This document shows positions 21,324-29,769 of a stretch of 41,929 nt of DNA, piece after piece. Each line of letters starts with the position of its first letter. The stretch's first letter is position 1. Source of the stretch: an uncultured Gammaproteobacteria bacterium (GTDB lineage Bacteria; Pseudomonadota; Gammaproteobacteria; Pseudomonadales; Pseudohongiellaceae); NCBI GenBank assembly GCA_903837345.1, contig CAILUG010000027.1, forward strand, positions 1 to 41,929, read 5' to 3'. Both the position numbers and the translations under genes were made by a program. The notes under the pieces were generated by a model. That model was not told the origin of the DNA, did no database searches, and worked only from the letters and a program-made list of their open reading frames with translations.

Positions 21324-22616
21324 ATGAAGACAAAAACTGCTGCCACCGCAGCCGTGTTAGCCAGTGCTACTGTGCTAATGGCGCTTTCGCCCCAAGCCTT
21401 TGCCCAAACCAGCGTGGAAGCCTTGCTCAACAAGCTGGAGCAAAAAGGAATTCTGACCGTAGAAGAAGCCAAAGCACTGAAAGCTGAAAACGCCCAGGAT
21501 GCTGCTGCTGATTTCAACAAGTCGTTCGCCTCCAAGATGGGGACAGCCGACTGGATCAACAGTTACAAGTTCACTGGCGATTTCCGCGGTCGCTGGGATG
21601 ATCTGTCCTCGGACAATACCTCCGTTGTGGATCGTGAGCGCATCCGTGACCGTTTGCGCTTCGGTTTTGTAATGAACATGAAGGATGATTTTGAAGTTGG
21701 ATTCAGACTGGGTTCCGGCGATGGCGGAGCACTGTCGAACAACCAGACCTTTTCAGGCAACGGCACCAAAAAAGGCATTTACGTCGATACAGCCTATGCC
21801 AAATGGACCGCTGTCAAAAATGATGACTGGAACGTAGCGGCAACCATAGGCAAGACTGCCCAGCAGCTGGATGCACAAATGCTGTTTGATCCTGATTACA
21901 CGCCGGAAGGTGCTGCGCTGCTGTCCACCTACAAGCTGAACAAACAGAATTCACTCCGTTTCAACGCCGCAATCTATGTATTGGATGAACTGGCCGCATC
22001 AACCCGCGATCCGTACCTGTATGCCGTGCAGGCGTTCTGGGACTCCAAAATCAATGCGAACACCTCCACTTCGCTGGGCATTTCCCATTACGAAATCAGC
22101 AATCAGCCCAGCCTGACCCATGCCTACAACTCCAACACCGGCAATACCTATGTCGGCGGCACTTATCCAAACAGTTATCGCCCATGGGTTGTGGATGGCA
22201 GTGCTACATTCAATCAGGAAACATTCCCGATCAAGGTTGGCGTGGAATACCTGGACAACTCTGCAGTAAGTACCAACGACAACAAAGGCTGGTGGGCTGG
22301 CTTTACACTCAACAAAGCCGCCAAGAAAGGCAGCTGGGATCTTGCCTACCGCTATCAGAAACTGGAGGCAAATGCCTGGTGGGACCAGATTGTGGATGAT
22401 GACAATGCTGCAGCCCTGCCAACCTCGGCAACTGTTGCCGGTTTGCATGGTGGCACCAATGTCAAAGGTCATTGGGTGAAATTCCAATACATGATTTCGG
22501 ATTCCCTGACCTTCGCCACCACGGTCTACATGGCTGACCTTATCAATAACCCATTCCCTGCCAACTCCAACGTCGACGGTTTTCACTCGATGGTGGATTT
22601 GTTGTGGAAGTTTTAA
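21324..22616 (+). CDS. Outer-membrane porin of the Porin_5 type (putative anion/phosphate porin)
   Basis: The start ATG 21324 follows GAGGAA; an in-frame ATG at 21285 would extend ahead of the signal peptide. Residues 1-27 form a signal peptide (cut after AFA). A short coiled segment follows (LLNKLEQKGILTVEEAKALKAE), typical of Porin_5 proteins. The rest is an amphipathic beta-barrel with many aromatic/Asn-rich strands, such as FTGDFRGRWDD and RLRFGFVMNMKDDFEVGFRLGSGD, ending in MVDLLWKF with the C-terminal Phe that BAM recognises. Being first in the pst operon suggests a role in passing phosphate over the outer membrane; that substrate is inferred from context only. Confidence 0.8.
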   Translation: MKTKTAATAAVLASATVLMALSPQAFAQTSVEALLNKLEQKGILTVEEAKALKAENAQDAAADFNKSFASKMGTADWINSYKFTGDFRGRWDDLSSDNTSVVDRERIRDRLRFGFVMNMKDDFEVGFRLGSGDGGALSNNQTFSGNGTKKGIYVDTAYAKWTAVKNDDWNVAATIGKTAQQLDAQMLFDPDYTPEGAALLSTYKLNKQNSLRFNAAIYVLDELAASTRDPYLYAVQAFWDSKINANTSTSLGISHYEISNQPSLTHAYNSNTGNTYVGGTYPNSYRPWVVDGSATFNQETFPIKVGVEYLDNSAVSTNDNKGWWAGFTLNKAAKKGSWDLAYRYQKLEANAWWDQIVDDDNAAALPTSATVAGLHGGTNVKGHWVKFQYMISDSLTFATTVYMADLINNPFPANSNVDGFHSMVDLLWKF

Positions 22617-22643
22617 CGCCACGAAATTGTTGTACAAAAAACA

Positions 22644-22670
22644 TGATGGTTCGGACGATCTGAACCATCA
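22644..22670. terminator. Hairpin between porin and pstS
   Basis: TGATGGTTC (22644-22652) and GAACCATCA (22662-22670) form a perfect 9-bp stem with a 9-nt loop. There is no T-run, so it may attenuate, protect mRNA ends or bind a regulator. The right arm contains the ATCTGAACCATC motif also found upstream of the porin. Confidence 0.45.
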
Positions 22671-22700
22671 TTCAACAGCTCAATTATTGGTGGAATTCAT

Positions 22701-23714
22701 ATGAAAAAACTGATTATTTCGCTCATCGCCGGGGCAAGCATGCTCGGCGCCCTCAACATCCAGGCCCAAACCCTGATCAATGGCGCAGGCTCTTCCTTTG
22801 ACAATCCTGCCTTCACCAAATGGTTTTCGGTATATCAATCCACAGTGGACAAGACTGTGAATTTCAACTATCAGTCAATTGGCTCCGGCGCAGGCCAGAA
22901 ACTGTTGCTCAGTGAAACCGTGGACTTCGGCGCCTCCGATGCCCCGATGACCGATGAAGCAATGGCTGGTGGACCTGGCAAGATCCTGCACATCCCGGTA
23001 GTGGCCGGTGGTGTGGTGCTGGGCTACAACCTGCCTGGCATTGCCAAGTTAAGACTGGACGGCGACACGCTGGTCAACATTTTCATGGGCAACATCACCA
23101 AATGGAATGATCCGAAAATCACCGCATTGAATCCAGGTACAAACCTGCCGGCCCAGGCTATCGTGGTTGTACATCGTTCAGATGGCAGTGGTACTACCTT
23201 CATCTTTTCGGATTACTTGAGCAGTGTCAGCCCGGTGTGGGCAGACTCCGTAGGCAAAGGTACAGCCCTCAAGTGGCCAACCGGCCTCGGCGGCAAGGGC
23301 AATGAAGGGGTTGCTGGACAAATCACGCAGCTGGCAGGTGCCATCGGCTATGTGGAACTGGCTTACGCCAAGCAGAACCACATGAGCTATGCCGAGTTGA
23401 AAAATGCAGCAGGCAAGTTTGTGGCTTGCACGCTGGAGACTGTCAGCGCCGCGCTCGCCACGGCAACCATTCCCGAAGATTTCCGCTTCTCGATGGTTAA
23501 CGCACCTGGTGACAATTCCTATCCGATCTCCGGTGCCAGCTGGGTACTGGTCTATCAGAAGCAGAAAAATGCCGGCAACGCGAAGAAACTGGTGCCTTTC
23601 CTGAAATGGGCCGTCACCGAAGGACAGAAATATTCATCGCAACTTGATTACGCGCCACTGGCAGAAAATGTCCAGCAGCGTGAATTGAAACTGCTGGATA
23701 CAATTGCATTCTGA
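22701..23714 (+). CDS. pstS: Periplasmic phosphate-binding protein PstS
   Basis: This is the high-affinity phosphate receptor for the PstCAB transporter. Residues 1-22 are a signal peptide (cleavage after NIQA). The mature protein begins QTLINGAGSSF, with the phosphate-binding loops INGAGSSFD, SIGSGAG, DFGASDAPM and HRSDGSGTTF, and ends with YAPLAENVQQREL. The length of 337 is near the 346 of E. coli PstS. A long hairpin follows, separating it from pstC. Confidence 0.95.
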   Translation: MKKLIISLIAGASMLGALNIQAQTLINGAGSSFDNPAFTKWFSVYQSTVDKTVNFNYQSIGSGAGQKLLLSETVDFGASDAPMTDEAMAGGPGKILHIPVVAGGVVLGYNLPGIAKLRLDGDTLVNIFMGNITKWNDPKITALNPGTNLPAQAIVVVHRSDGSGTTFIFSDYLSSVSPVWADSVGKGTALKWPTGLGGKGNEGVAGQITQLAGAIGYVELAYAKQNHMSYAELKNAAGKFVACTLETVSAALATATIPEDFRFSMVNAPGDNSYPISGASWVLVYQKQKNAGNAKKLVPFLKWAVTEGQKYSSQLDYAPLAENVQQRELKLLDTIAF

Positions 23715-23758
23715 TTTCGCTGGAAGCGCTCTGCGAAACAGAATAGTTGGAAAACGAC

Positions 23759-23785
23759 GAAGAGCGCCATCTCCTGGCGCTCTTC
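23759..23785. terminator. Hairpin between pstS and pstC
   Basis: GAAGAGCGCCA (23759-23769) and TGGCGCTCTTC (23775-23785) form a perfect 11-bp stem around TCTCC, followed by TGTTTCCT. A stem here would cause partial termination or stabilise upstream mRNA, giving more PstS than PstC. It also argues against translation of pstC starting at the upstream ATG 23747. Confidence 0.6.
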
Positions 23786-23818
23786 TGTTTCCTGGATTTC
23801 CCAAGGCTAGCAACAACC

Positions 23819-24751
23819 GTGAATACTGCCAGAAAGCGTTACGGCGATACCGTCTTCAGATGCCTCACCCTGTTGATGGCGTTATCGATTTTTGCGCTGG
23901 TTGCGCTCATCGGTATTGAACTGTTCGAGGGCTCGGGCAAATCCATGCATAAATTCGGCTGGCATTTTCTCGTCAGCAGTGTGTGGGATCCGATAGCTGA
24001 AGAATATGGCGCACTGCCTTTTATCTTCGGCACGCTGGTCTCCTCGGCAATCGCCTTGATCATCGCGGTGCCGATCAGCATAGCCACAGCGGTCTACCTG
24101 ACCGAGCTCGCTCCTCGCGTCGTAAGCCAGCTGCTCACCATGTTTATCGAATTGCTCGCTGCCGTGCCCAGTGTGATTCTGGGTCTGTGGGGAGTGTTTG
24201 TGATGGTGCCGTGGCTGCGTGATCACTTGTTTCCGTGGCTCCAGAACCATCTGGGTTTTCTGCCGCTGTTCCAGGGACCGATTTACGGTGTCAGCATGTT
24301 TGCGGGCGGCATCATAGTCGCAATCATGATCATTCCGATCATTACATCGGTCTCCCGTGAAATCCTGCAGTCAGTGCCGAAATTGCAACGCGAGGCCGCC
24401 TACGCACTGGGGGCTACCCGCTGGGAGGTCACCCGCATCTCTGTGCTGAGTTACGCGAAAAAGGGCCTGTTCGGCGCGGTGATCCTTGGGTTGGGTCGTG
24501 CACTGGGAGAAACGATGGCGGTCACCATGGTCATCGGCAATTCCCCACAAATTGTCAAATCCCTGTTCGCGCCGGGATACACGCTGTCGAGTGTAATCGC
24601 CAATGAGTTCAATGAAGCGACCGGCAGTCTTTATCCGAGTGCGTTGTTTGAAATGGGCCTGGTGTTATTGGGCGTCACCGTATTGGTCAACGCGCTGGCG
24701 CAATTGTTGTTAACGACCTTTGCCGGGCCGAATGTGAAGCCACAAAACTGA
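23819..24751 (+). CDS. pstC: Phosphate ABC transporter permease PstC
   Basis: This inner-membrane permease subunit is 310 residues when started at GTG 23819 (VNTARKRYGDTVFRCLT). The in-frame ATG at 23747 would place a strong hairpin inside the coding region and add unconserved residues. It has six predicted TMs. The coupling loop is EILQSVPKLQREAAYALGATRWEVTRISVL, followed by GLGRALGETMAVTMVIGN, all conserved in PstC. It lies 1 nt before pstA. Confidence 0.94.
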   Translation: MNTARKRYGDTVFRCLTLLMALSIFALVALIGIELFEGSGKSMHKFGWHFLVSSVWDPIAEEYGALPFIFGTLVSSAIALIIAVPISIATAVYLTELAPRVVSQLLTMFIELLAAVPSVILGLWGVFVMVPWLRDHLFPWLQNHLGFLPLFQGPIYGVSMFAGGIIVAIMIIPIITSVSREILQSVPKLQREAAYALGATRWEVTRISVLSYAKKGLFGAVILGLGRALGETMAVTMVIGNSPQIVKSLFAPGYTLSSVIANEFNEATGSLYPSALFEMGLVLLGVTVLVNALAQLLLTTFAGPNVKPQN

Positions 24752-24752
24752 C

Positions 24753-25631
24753 ATGGCCAATTTGAACCAACACAACATGAACTCAACGAACCATTCCTGG
24801 CGTAATTTCAAGAACGGGGTCATGCAAACGCTTACTTTTGTTTGTGCGATTCTCGTCATCACCCCGCTTGTGTTGGTGTTTTACCATCTGCTTTGGCAGG
24901 GTTTTACCTCGATCAACCTGGATTTTTTCACGCAGCTGCCAAAACCTACCGGCGAAACCGGCGGTGGCATTGGCAATGCCATTGTCGGCACATTCGTGTT
25001 ACTGGGGGAAGCGGCTCTGCTGGGTGTCCCGGTTGGCGTGCTGGGCGGCGTGTATCTTTCCGAGTACGGCACCACCAAGTTGAACTGGTGGATTCGCTTC
25101 ACTGCCGACATCCTCAACGGTGTGCCATCCATTACCTGGGGCATCGTGGTTTATGCATTGCTGGTAGTGCCGATGCACGGCTTTTCTGCATTGGCCGGTG
25201 GTGTGGTGCTCGGGATGATGATGATTCCGCTGGTGATGCGGACCACCGAAGAAATACTGCAGCTGGTACCGAACGGCTATCGTGAAGCTGCACTGGCTCT
25301 CGGGGTTGTCAAATGGAGAACCATCGTGCAGATCGTGATCCCCGCTGCGTTGAAAGGCATTATCACTTGTGTCCTGCTCGCGCTGGCACGCATTGCCGGT
25401 GAGACCGCACCGCTTATGTTCACCGCGTTGGGTAACCAGTATTGGTCACAAAAACTGACTGACCCGATGGCTGCACTGCCCTTGCAGATTTTCAACTATG
25501 CCATTTCACCCTATGACGATTGGCACCGGCAGGCTTGGGCAGGAGCGCTGATATTGTTGCTCCTGGTCCTTTCCATCAATGTTGGTGTGCGATTTCTTAC
25601 CCGCGACAGGTCTCGCCAACGGAATAATTGA
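24753..25631 (+). CDS. pstA: Phosphate ABC transporter permease PstA
   Basis: This 292-residue partner permease has six TMs. Conserved features include [26 protein letters not shown], the EAA-type coupling loop [26 protein letters not shown] and [23 protein letters not shown]. The start ATG 24753 gives a hydrophilic 20-residue lead; a second in-frame ATG (24777) is possible. The stop lies 5 nt before the pstB ATG at 25637. Confidence 0.95.
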   Translation: MANLNQHNMNSTNHSWRNFKNGVMQTLTFVCAILVITPLVLVFYHLLWQGFTSINLDFFTQLPKPTGETGGGIGNAIVGTFVLLGEAALLGVPVGVLGGVYLSEYGTTKLNWWIRFTADILNGVPSITWGIVVYALLVVPMHGFSALAGGVVLGMMMIPLVMRTTEEILQLVPNGYREAALALGVVKWRTIVQIVIPAALKGIITCVLLALARIAGETAPLMFTALGNQYWSQKLTDPMAALPLQIFNYAISPYDDWHRQAWAGALILLLLVLSINVGVRFLTRDRSRQRNN

Positions 25632-25636
25632 ATCCC

Positions 25637-26413
25637 ATGTCTACCGTCACCAACCAGACACCTGCCTTTGCCATCCGTGATTTGGCTGTCTATTTCGGAT
25701 TGACCAAGGCGATCAGGAATATCTCCATCGACGTCGCTGCCAAGGCTGTCACCGCGATTATCGGCCCCAGCGGCTGCGGGAAGTCCACGTTTCTGCGCTC
25801 GCTCAACCGCATGCACGAACTGGTGCCGGAGGCGCGGATGACTGGCGATATCCGGCTGTTTGGCGATGACATATATGCCCGCAATATCGATCCTGTGGTC
25901 GTCCGCCGGCGTGTTGGTATGGTATTCCAGAAGCCCAATCCGTTCCCGACCATGTCAATTGCAGAAAATGTCACCGTTGGCTTGCAGCTGAATGGTGTAC
26001 GCGACAGCTCACTGCTTGCCGAAAAAATGGAACAAGCCCTGAGCATGGCGGCGCTATGGGACGAGGTAAAGGATCGCCTGCACGCGCCGGCTATCAGCCT
26101 GTCCGGCGGCCAGCAACAACGCCTGTGTATTGCCCGCGCGTTGATCATGCAGCCTGAAGTGTTGTTGATGGATGAGCCCGCTTCCGCGCTGGATCCGATT
26201 GCCACAGCCAAGATCGAGGATTTGATTGTTGAGCTGAAAAAGGATTACACAATTGTAATTGTCACCCACAACATGCAACAGGCTGCGCGCATCTCCGATA
26301 CCACCGCCTTCTTTTACATGGGCGAATTGGTGGAATTCGGCGCGACCGCGAAAATGTTCACTAGTCCTTCCAAGAAACAGACGGAAGATTATGTCACCGG
26401 ACGTTTCGGTTAA
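25637..26413 (+). CDS. pstB: Phosphate ABC transporter ATP-binding protein PstB
   Basis: This ATPase energises PstCA. The start ATG 25637 gives 258 residues, the normal size. Walker [10 protein letters not shown] is at 43-51, the signature [15 protein letters not shown] follows in the middle, Walker B is [12 protein letters not shown], and the H-loop is [23 protein letters not shown] and DYVTGRFG at the end are typical of PstB. Confidence 0.97.
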   Translation: MSTVTNQTPAFAIRDLAVYFGLTKAIRNISIDVAAKAVTAIIGPSGCGKSTFLRSLNRMHELVPEARMTGDIRLFGDDIYARNIDPVVVRRRVGMVFQKPNPFPTMSIAENVTVGLQLNGVRDSSLLAEKMEQALSMAALWDEVKDRLHAPAISLSGGQQQRLCIARALIMQPEVLLMDEPASALDPIATAKIEDLIVELKKDYTIVIVTHNMQQAARISDTTAFFYMGELVEFGATAKMFTSPSKKQTEDYVTGRFG

Positions 26414-26425
26414 ACTGGATTTCCC

Positions 26426-27085
26426 ATGGAAAACATTACCAACGAACTCAACGAACTCAATAAAAAGCTTCTTTCCATGGCCAGCCATGCAGAGACAGCG
26501 GTGAACCGCGCCATTGAAGCATTGATGACGCGCAACAGTGAGCTTGCGCGACAAGTCAAAAACGATGACTCCATCATTGACCAGCTGGAGATGGAGGTCG
26601 ACGAGCAGTCCATTACCCTGCTTATCAAGGCGCCATTGGCCGGCGATCTGCGGTTTGTGACTGCGTCCATGAAGATTTGCCAGAATCTCGAGCGCGTTGG
26701 GGATGAGGCGGCCAAGATTGCCAAAAGTGCCAATCGTCTTTCCAGCGCACCGCCGCTCCAGCTTGATCTGGAGCTGCCGCAAATGGCGACACTGGCATTG
26801 GACATGCTCAAGACCTCCATCAATGCGTTCGTGTCACGCGATTCGATCGTGGCTCGCGCCCTGATCCCGCGCGACAAGGAAGTAGATGCACTGAACAAGC
26901 GGATCAACAAGAGCTTGACGGAATTCATGATGCAGAATCCCGAGGCCATCCCGCGCGCACTGAGCTTGATGATTGCCATCCGCAGTCTTGAGCGCATCGC
27001 CGACCATGCCAAGAACATTTCCGAGGAAGTGGTTTTTCTCTGTGATGCCGAGGATATCCGGCACTCGGGTACCAGGACAATTTGA
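26426..27085 (+). CDS. phoU: Phosphate-signalling regulator PhoU
   Basis: PhoU links Pst transport state to the PhoR/PhoB two-component system and limits phosphate uptake. The 219 residues form two similar three-helix bundles. Each carries a metal-binding pattern: DEQSITLL...RFVTASMKICQNLERVGDEA in the first half and PRALSLMIAIRSLERIADHAKNISEEVVFL in the second. phoB/phoR are not in this window. Confidence 0.95.
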   Translation: MENITNELNELNKKLLSMASHAETAVNRAIEALMTRNSELARQVKNDDSIIDQLEMEVDEQSITLLIKAPLAGDLRFVTASMKICQNLERVGDEAAKIAKSANRLSSAPPLQLDLELPQMATLALDMLKTSINAFVSRDSIVARALIPRDKEVDALNKRINKSLTEFMMQNPEAIPRALSLMIAIRSLERIADHAKNISEEVVFLCDAEDIRHSGTRTI

Positions 27086-27100
27086 TCAAAGGACTTGGAC

Positions 27101-27610
27101 ATGAATGAAACGCCAACTTATAACGTTCTGTTTCTATGCACCGGCAATTCTGCACGCAGCATACTTGCAGAAGCCATCCTGAATGAGTACGGCGCAGGCA
27201 GGTTTCGCGCCTTTAGTGCAGGCAGTCATCCAAAAGGGGATGTGCATCCCTGTGCGCTGGAAATCCTGCGCAAGATGAACTTTGATGTCACTGCCTTGCG
27301 CAGCAAAAGTTGGGATGAGTTTGCAAGGCCGGATGCTCCGCGCATGGATTTTGTATTCACAGTATGTGACAACGCCGCAGGTGAGACCTGTCCGCTCTGG
27401 CCCGGCCAGCCGATTACCGCGCACTGGGGCTTTCCCGATCCTGCCGCAGTGACCGGCAGTGCGGAGGCGCAACAAGCCGCATTTGGCAAAACCTTCCATG
27501 AACTCTCGAAACGTATCCGGATTTTTCTGGCGTTGCCGCTGGAAAAAATTGATCGCATGTCATTGCAAAAGCAACTGCGTGATTTGCACAACCCGGTCAA
27601 ACCTGAGTGA
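27101..27610 (+). CDS. arsC: Arsenate reductase, low-molecular-weight phosphatase (ArsC) family
   Basis: This 169-residue LMW-PTP-fold protein has the P-loop C-x5-R as CTGNSARS (C13 to R19). Two further cysteines, C89 and C97 in VCDNAAGETCPLWPG, resemble the redox pair of thioredoxin-linked arsenate reductases (pI258 type), which reduce arsenate to arsenite. HWGFPDPAAVTGS is the usual conserved stretch near the catalytic Asp. The start ATG 27101 follows AAAGGA; a TTG at 27095 is less likely. It is co-directional with phoU and overlaps the following aquaporin gene by 4 nt (GTGA), so it belongs to the pst operon. Confidence 0.88.
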   Translation: MNETPTYNVLFLCTGNSARSILAEAILNEYGAGRFRAFSAGSHPKGDVHPCALEILRKMNFDVTALRSKSWDEFARPDAPRMDFVFTVCDNAAGETCPLWPGQPITAHWGFPDPAAVTGSAEAQQAAFGKTFHELSKRIRIFLALPLEKIDRMSLQKQLRDLHNPVKPE

Positions 27611-28278
27611 CATTCGCACGTCGTCTTGCCGCAGAAGGGTTGGGTACTGCGTTGCTGCTGGCGATGGTTGTTGGTTCCGGCATCATGGGAGAACGACTTG
27701 CCGGCGGTAATGTTGCAATTGCATTGCTCGCCAATGCCCTGGCAACCGGAGCCGGGCTGATGGTGTTGATTCTGGTGTTCGGCCCGGTTTCCGGCGCACA
27801 TTTCAATCCGGCGGTGACATTGTCCTGCGCTGCAAGGGGGCAATTCGGCTGGCGCCTGGTCCCTGCATATTGCGCGGTACAAATTGCTGGCGCGTTTATC
27901 GGTGTCGCGGCTGCAGATTTGATGTTTGGAGAGGCGCTGTTTTCCGCGTCGCAACACGTTCGCACCGGCTGGGCACAATGGTGGAGCGAATTTGTGGCAA
28001 GCTTTGGGTTGCTGGCTGTGATTTGGGGCTGTCAACGCCTGCGGGCGGAGACGACAGCCTTGGCAGTGGGCGGCTATATCCTGAGCGCATACTGGTTTAC
28101 TGCTTCAACCTCATTTGCCAATCCGGCTGTCACACTCGCACGCGCAGCAACCGATACATTTGCCGGAATCCGCCCGGTCGATACCGGGGCATTTATTGTG
28201 GCGCAGCTACTGGGTGCCGGTGCGGCCACCTGGTTTTTTGGCTGGTTGATGCCCCCCCGATCAGAAATGCAGCTTTGA
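27607..28278 (+). CDS. MIP/aquaporin-family channel, likely arsenite exit (AqpS-like)
   Basis: This 223-residue membrane protein has the two NPA boxes of aquaporins, SGAHFNPAVTL (about residues 62-72) and TSFANPAVTLAR (in the second half), within six TM segments. The start is GTG 27607, overlapping the arsC stop. AqpS-type channels encoded with arsC in Sinorhizobium let arsenite diffuse out after arsenate reduction; the same arrangement here supports that role. Water or other small neutral solutes remain possible. Confidence 0.85.
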   Translation: MTFARRLAAEGLGTALLLAMVVGSGIMGERLAGGNVAIALLANALATGAGLMVLILVFGPVSGAHFNPAVTLSCAARGQFGWRLVPAYCAVQIAGAFIGVAAADLMFGEALFSASQHVRTGWAQWWSEFVASFGLLAVIWGCQRLRAETTALAVGGYILSAYWFTASTSFANPAVTLARAATDTFAGIRPVDTGAFIVAQLLGAGAATWFFGWLMPPRSEMQL

Positions 28279-28301
28279 AAACCGGGTTGCTCTGTGCGAC
28301 T

Positions 28302-29147
28302 TCAGGGCCCCTTCCCGGGCGCCCGCAAGGTGCGCAAACTGCGGTTGAGCCGCTTGAGATGATCCTGCAGCAAGTCACTGCGTGAACGGGCCACGCCCAT
28401 CGCCAGCACGTCGATTACCACCAGATGCGCAATGCGGGAAGAGACCGGGGTATAAACCAGATCGCTTTCTTCCACGTTGATGTGAATGGGGAAATCACAC
28501 AGATCAGCCAGCGGGGTATGACGTGGCACCAGCCCGATAACTTTGGCGCCGGCTTCGCGTGCAAGATTGACGCTCTGTATCAGGGCTTTGGTGCGGCCCG
28601 ACTGGGAGATTGCCACCACCACATCATCCGGGCGCAATGAAATTGCCGACATGTGCTGGATGTGTGGATCTGTGTAAGCAGCGGCTGAAACCTGCAAACG
28701 GAAGAATTTGTGCTGGGCATCAATGGCAACCGAGCCGGAGGCACCAAAGCCATAAAATTCGACGCGTTTGGCTGCACAGAGAGCGGCAATGGCATTTTCG
28801 AGCGCCTTGGGGTCGATTTCGTCGCGAACAGTGAGCAAAGAGCCAATCGTGGCATCAAAAACCTTGCGGTTCACATCAGCCACGGAGTCCTTGTCGCTGA
28901 CCGAAAACTGCACGTAAGTGCCACTGCTGCCGAGATATTGTGCCAGTTGCAATTTGAAGGACTGAAAACCGTCAAACCCCAGCGCGCGACAGAAGCGTAT
29001 CACTGTAGGTTCACTGACACTTGCGGCTTGGGCGAGGTCGGCAATGCGCATTGGCAGCATCGCGGAAGGGTTTTGCACAATGAAGTCGGCAACCTTCCGT
29101 TCGGATTTGCGCAAACTGGAAAGCTGGGCCTGGATACGGCGCAGCAA
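28302..29147 (-). CDS. hexR: RpiR-family transcriptional regulator HexR
   Basis: This 281-residue regulator has an N-terminal HTH_6 domain (ERKVADFIVQNPSAM, IADLAQAASVSEPTVIRFCRALG) and a C-terminal sugar-isomerase SIS domain (FYGFGASGSVAIDAQHKFFRL, ISQSGRTKALIQSV). It matches HexR, the KDPG-responsive repressor of Entner-Doudoroff and central sugar genes. The start is uncertain: TTG 29147 gives LLRRIQAQLSSLRKSERKV, in line with the family; no ATG lies in frame nearby. It stands apart from zwf/edd/glk, which usually adjoin it. It converges on the aquaporin gene with a 23-nt gap. Confidence 0.87.
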   Translation of the reverse strand: MLRRIQAQLSSLRKSERKVADFIVQNPSAMLPMRIADLAQAASVSEPTVIRFCRALGFDGFQSFKLQLAQYLGSSGTYVQFSVSDKDSVADVNRKVFDATIGSLLTVRDEIDPKALENAIAALCAAKRVEFYGFGASGSVAIDAQHKFFRLQVSAAAYTDPHIQHMSAISLRPDDVVVAISQSGRTKALIQSVNLAREAGAKVIGLVPRHTPLADLCDFPIHINVEESDLVYTPVSSRIAHLVVIDVLAMGVARSRSDLLQDHLKRLNRSLRTLRAPGKGP

Positions 29148-29309
29148 ATTCGAAGCGTCCAGAACAACCTCTGTAATGCTGACAACTGGAAGTGGGTAAG
29201 TTAGTACAGAGTCAAAATACGAGCAACGAGGAAGCCTGACGGTCTACTGCAGAAAGACCCAAGCAAATAGAAAACTTTTTGACCGCACCAGCGATCAAAA
29301 GCTTTGTAA

Positions 29310-29356
29310 CTCACGCCCCGCAGCACTCGTGTGTGGGGCTACAGGGCCGTGAGCTT
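29310..29356 (-). terminator. Hairpin downstream of the cold-shock gene
   Basis: GCCCC...GGGGC arms at about 29315-29339 give an 8-bp stem, with an outer CTCACG/CGTGAG pairing further extending it. It lies 18 nt or more beyond the csp stop on the minus strand. The following T content is modest, so termination is probable rather than certain. The rest of 29148-29309 shows no gene. Confidence 0.45.
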
Positions 29357-29373
29357 TGGGAGGCGAACAGCTA

Positions 29374-29586
29374 TCAGCCGAGAACAGTTACGTTTTCTGC
29401 CTGCGGGCCTTTGGCGCTCTGAGTAACGGTCATTTTGACTTTCTGACCTTCTTTCAGGGTGCGACGACCATCGGATTGAATTGCGCTGTAGTGTACAAAC
29501 ACATCCTTGCCGCCAGACTGTTCAATAAAGCCAAATCCTTTTTCGTCATTAAACCATTTGACGGTGCCTTCTACTTGCTCTGCCAT
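29374..29586 (-). CDS. Cold-shock domain protein (CspA family)
   Basis: This 70-residue single OB-fold protein starts [23 protein letters not shown]1 is KGFGFI and RNP2 is DVFVHYSAI. It ends [11 protein letters not shown]. It binds single-stranded nucleic acid and acts as an RNA chaperone. The start ATG at 29586 follows an AGAGAG site on the minus strand; a longer in-frame reading to 29667 lacks family similarity. About 180 nt of leader separates it from divergent uvrD, consistent with long csp 5' UTRs. Confidence 0.95.
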   Translation of the reverse strand: MAEQVEGTVKWFNDEKGFGFIEQSGGKDVFVHYSAIQSDGRRTLKEGQKVKMTVTQSAKGPQAENVTVLG

Positions 29587-29694
29587 ATTTCTCTCTTGTA
29601 ACTGATGTGCCACCTGGGTGGCGAAACCCAATTTTGCTGTTTTGCTATTGGTACTTGATCCCGACAAACCCCTTGTTTGAGAAGAGGTTAAGTA

Positions 29695-29706
29695 CGGTTC
29701 GAACCG
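29695..29706. promoter_or_regulatory. 12-bp perfect palindrome between csp and uvrD
   Basis: CGGTTCGAACCG is self-complementary and lies in the 183-nt divergent intergenic region, 63 nt ahead of uvrD and 109 nt ahead of csp. It could be an operator for either gene; no known regulator is assigned. Confidence 0.35.
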
Positions 29707-29769
29707 ATGGTAGCAAGATTTATTATTTTTGCCTATGCAAAGTTAAGCGTTCAACTACAATGCCAAACC

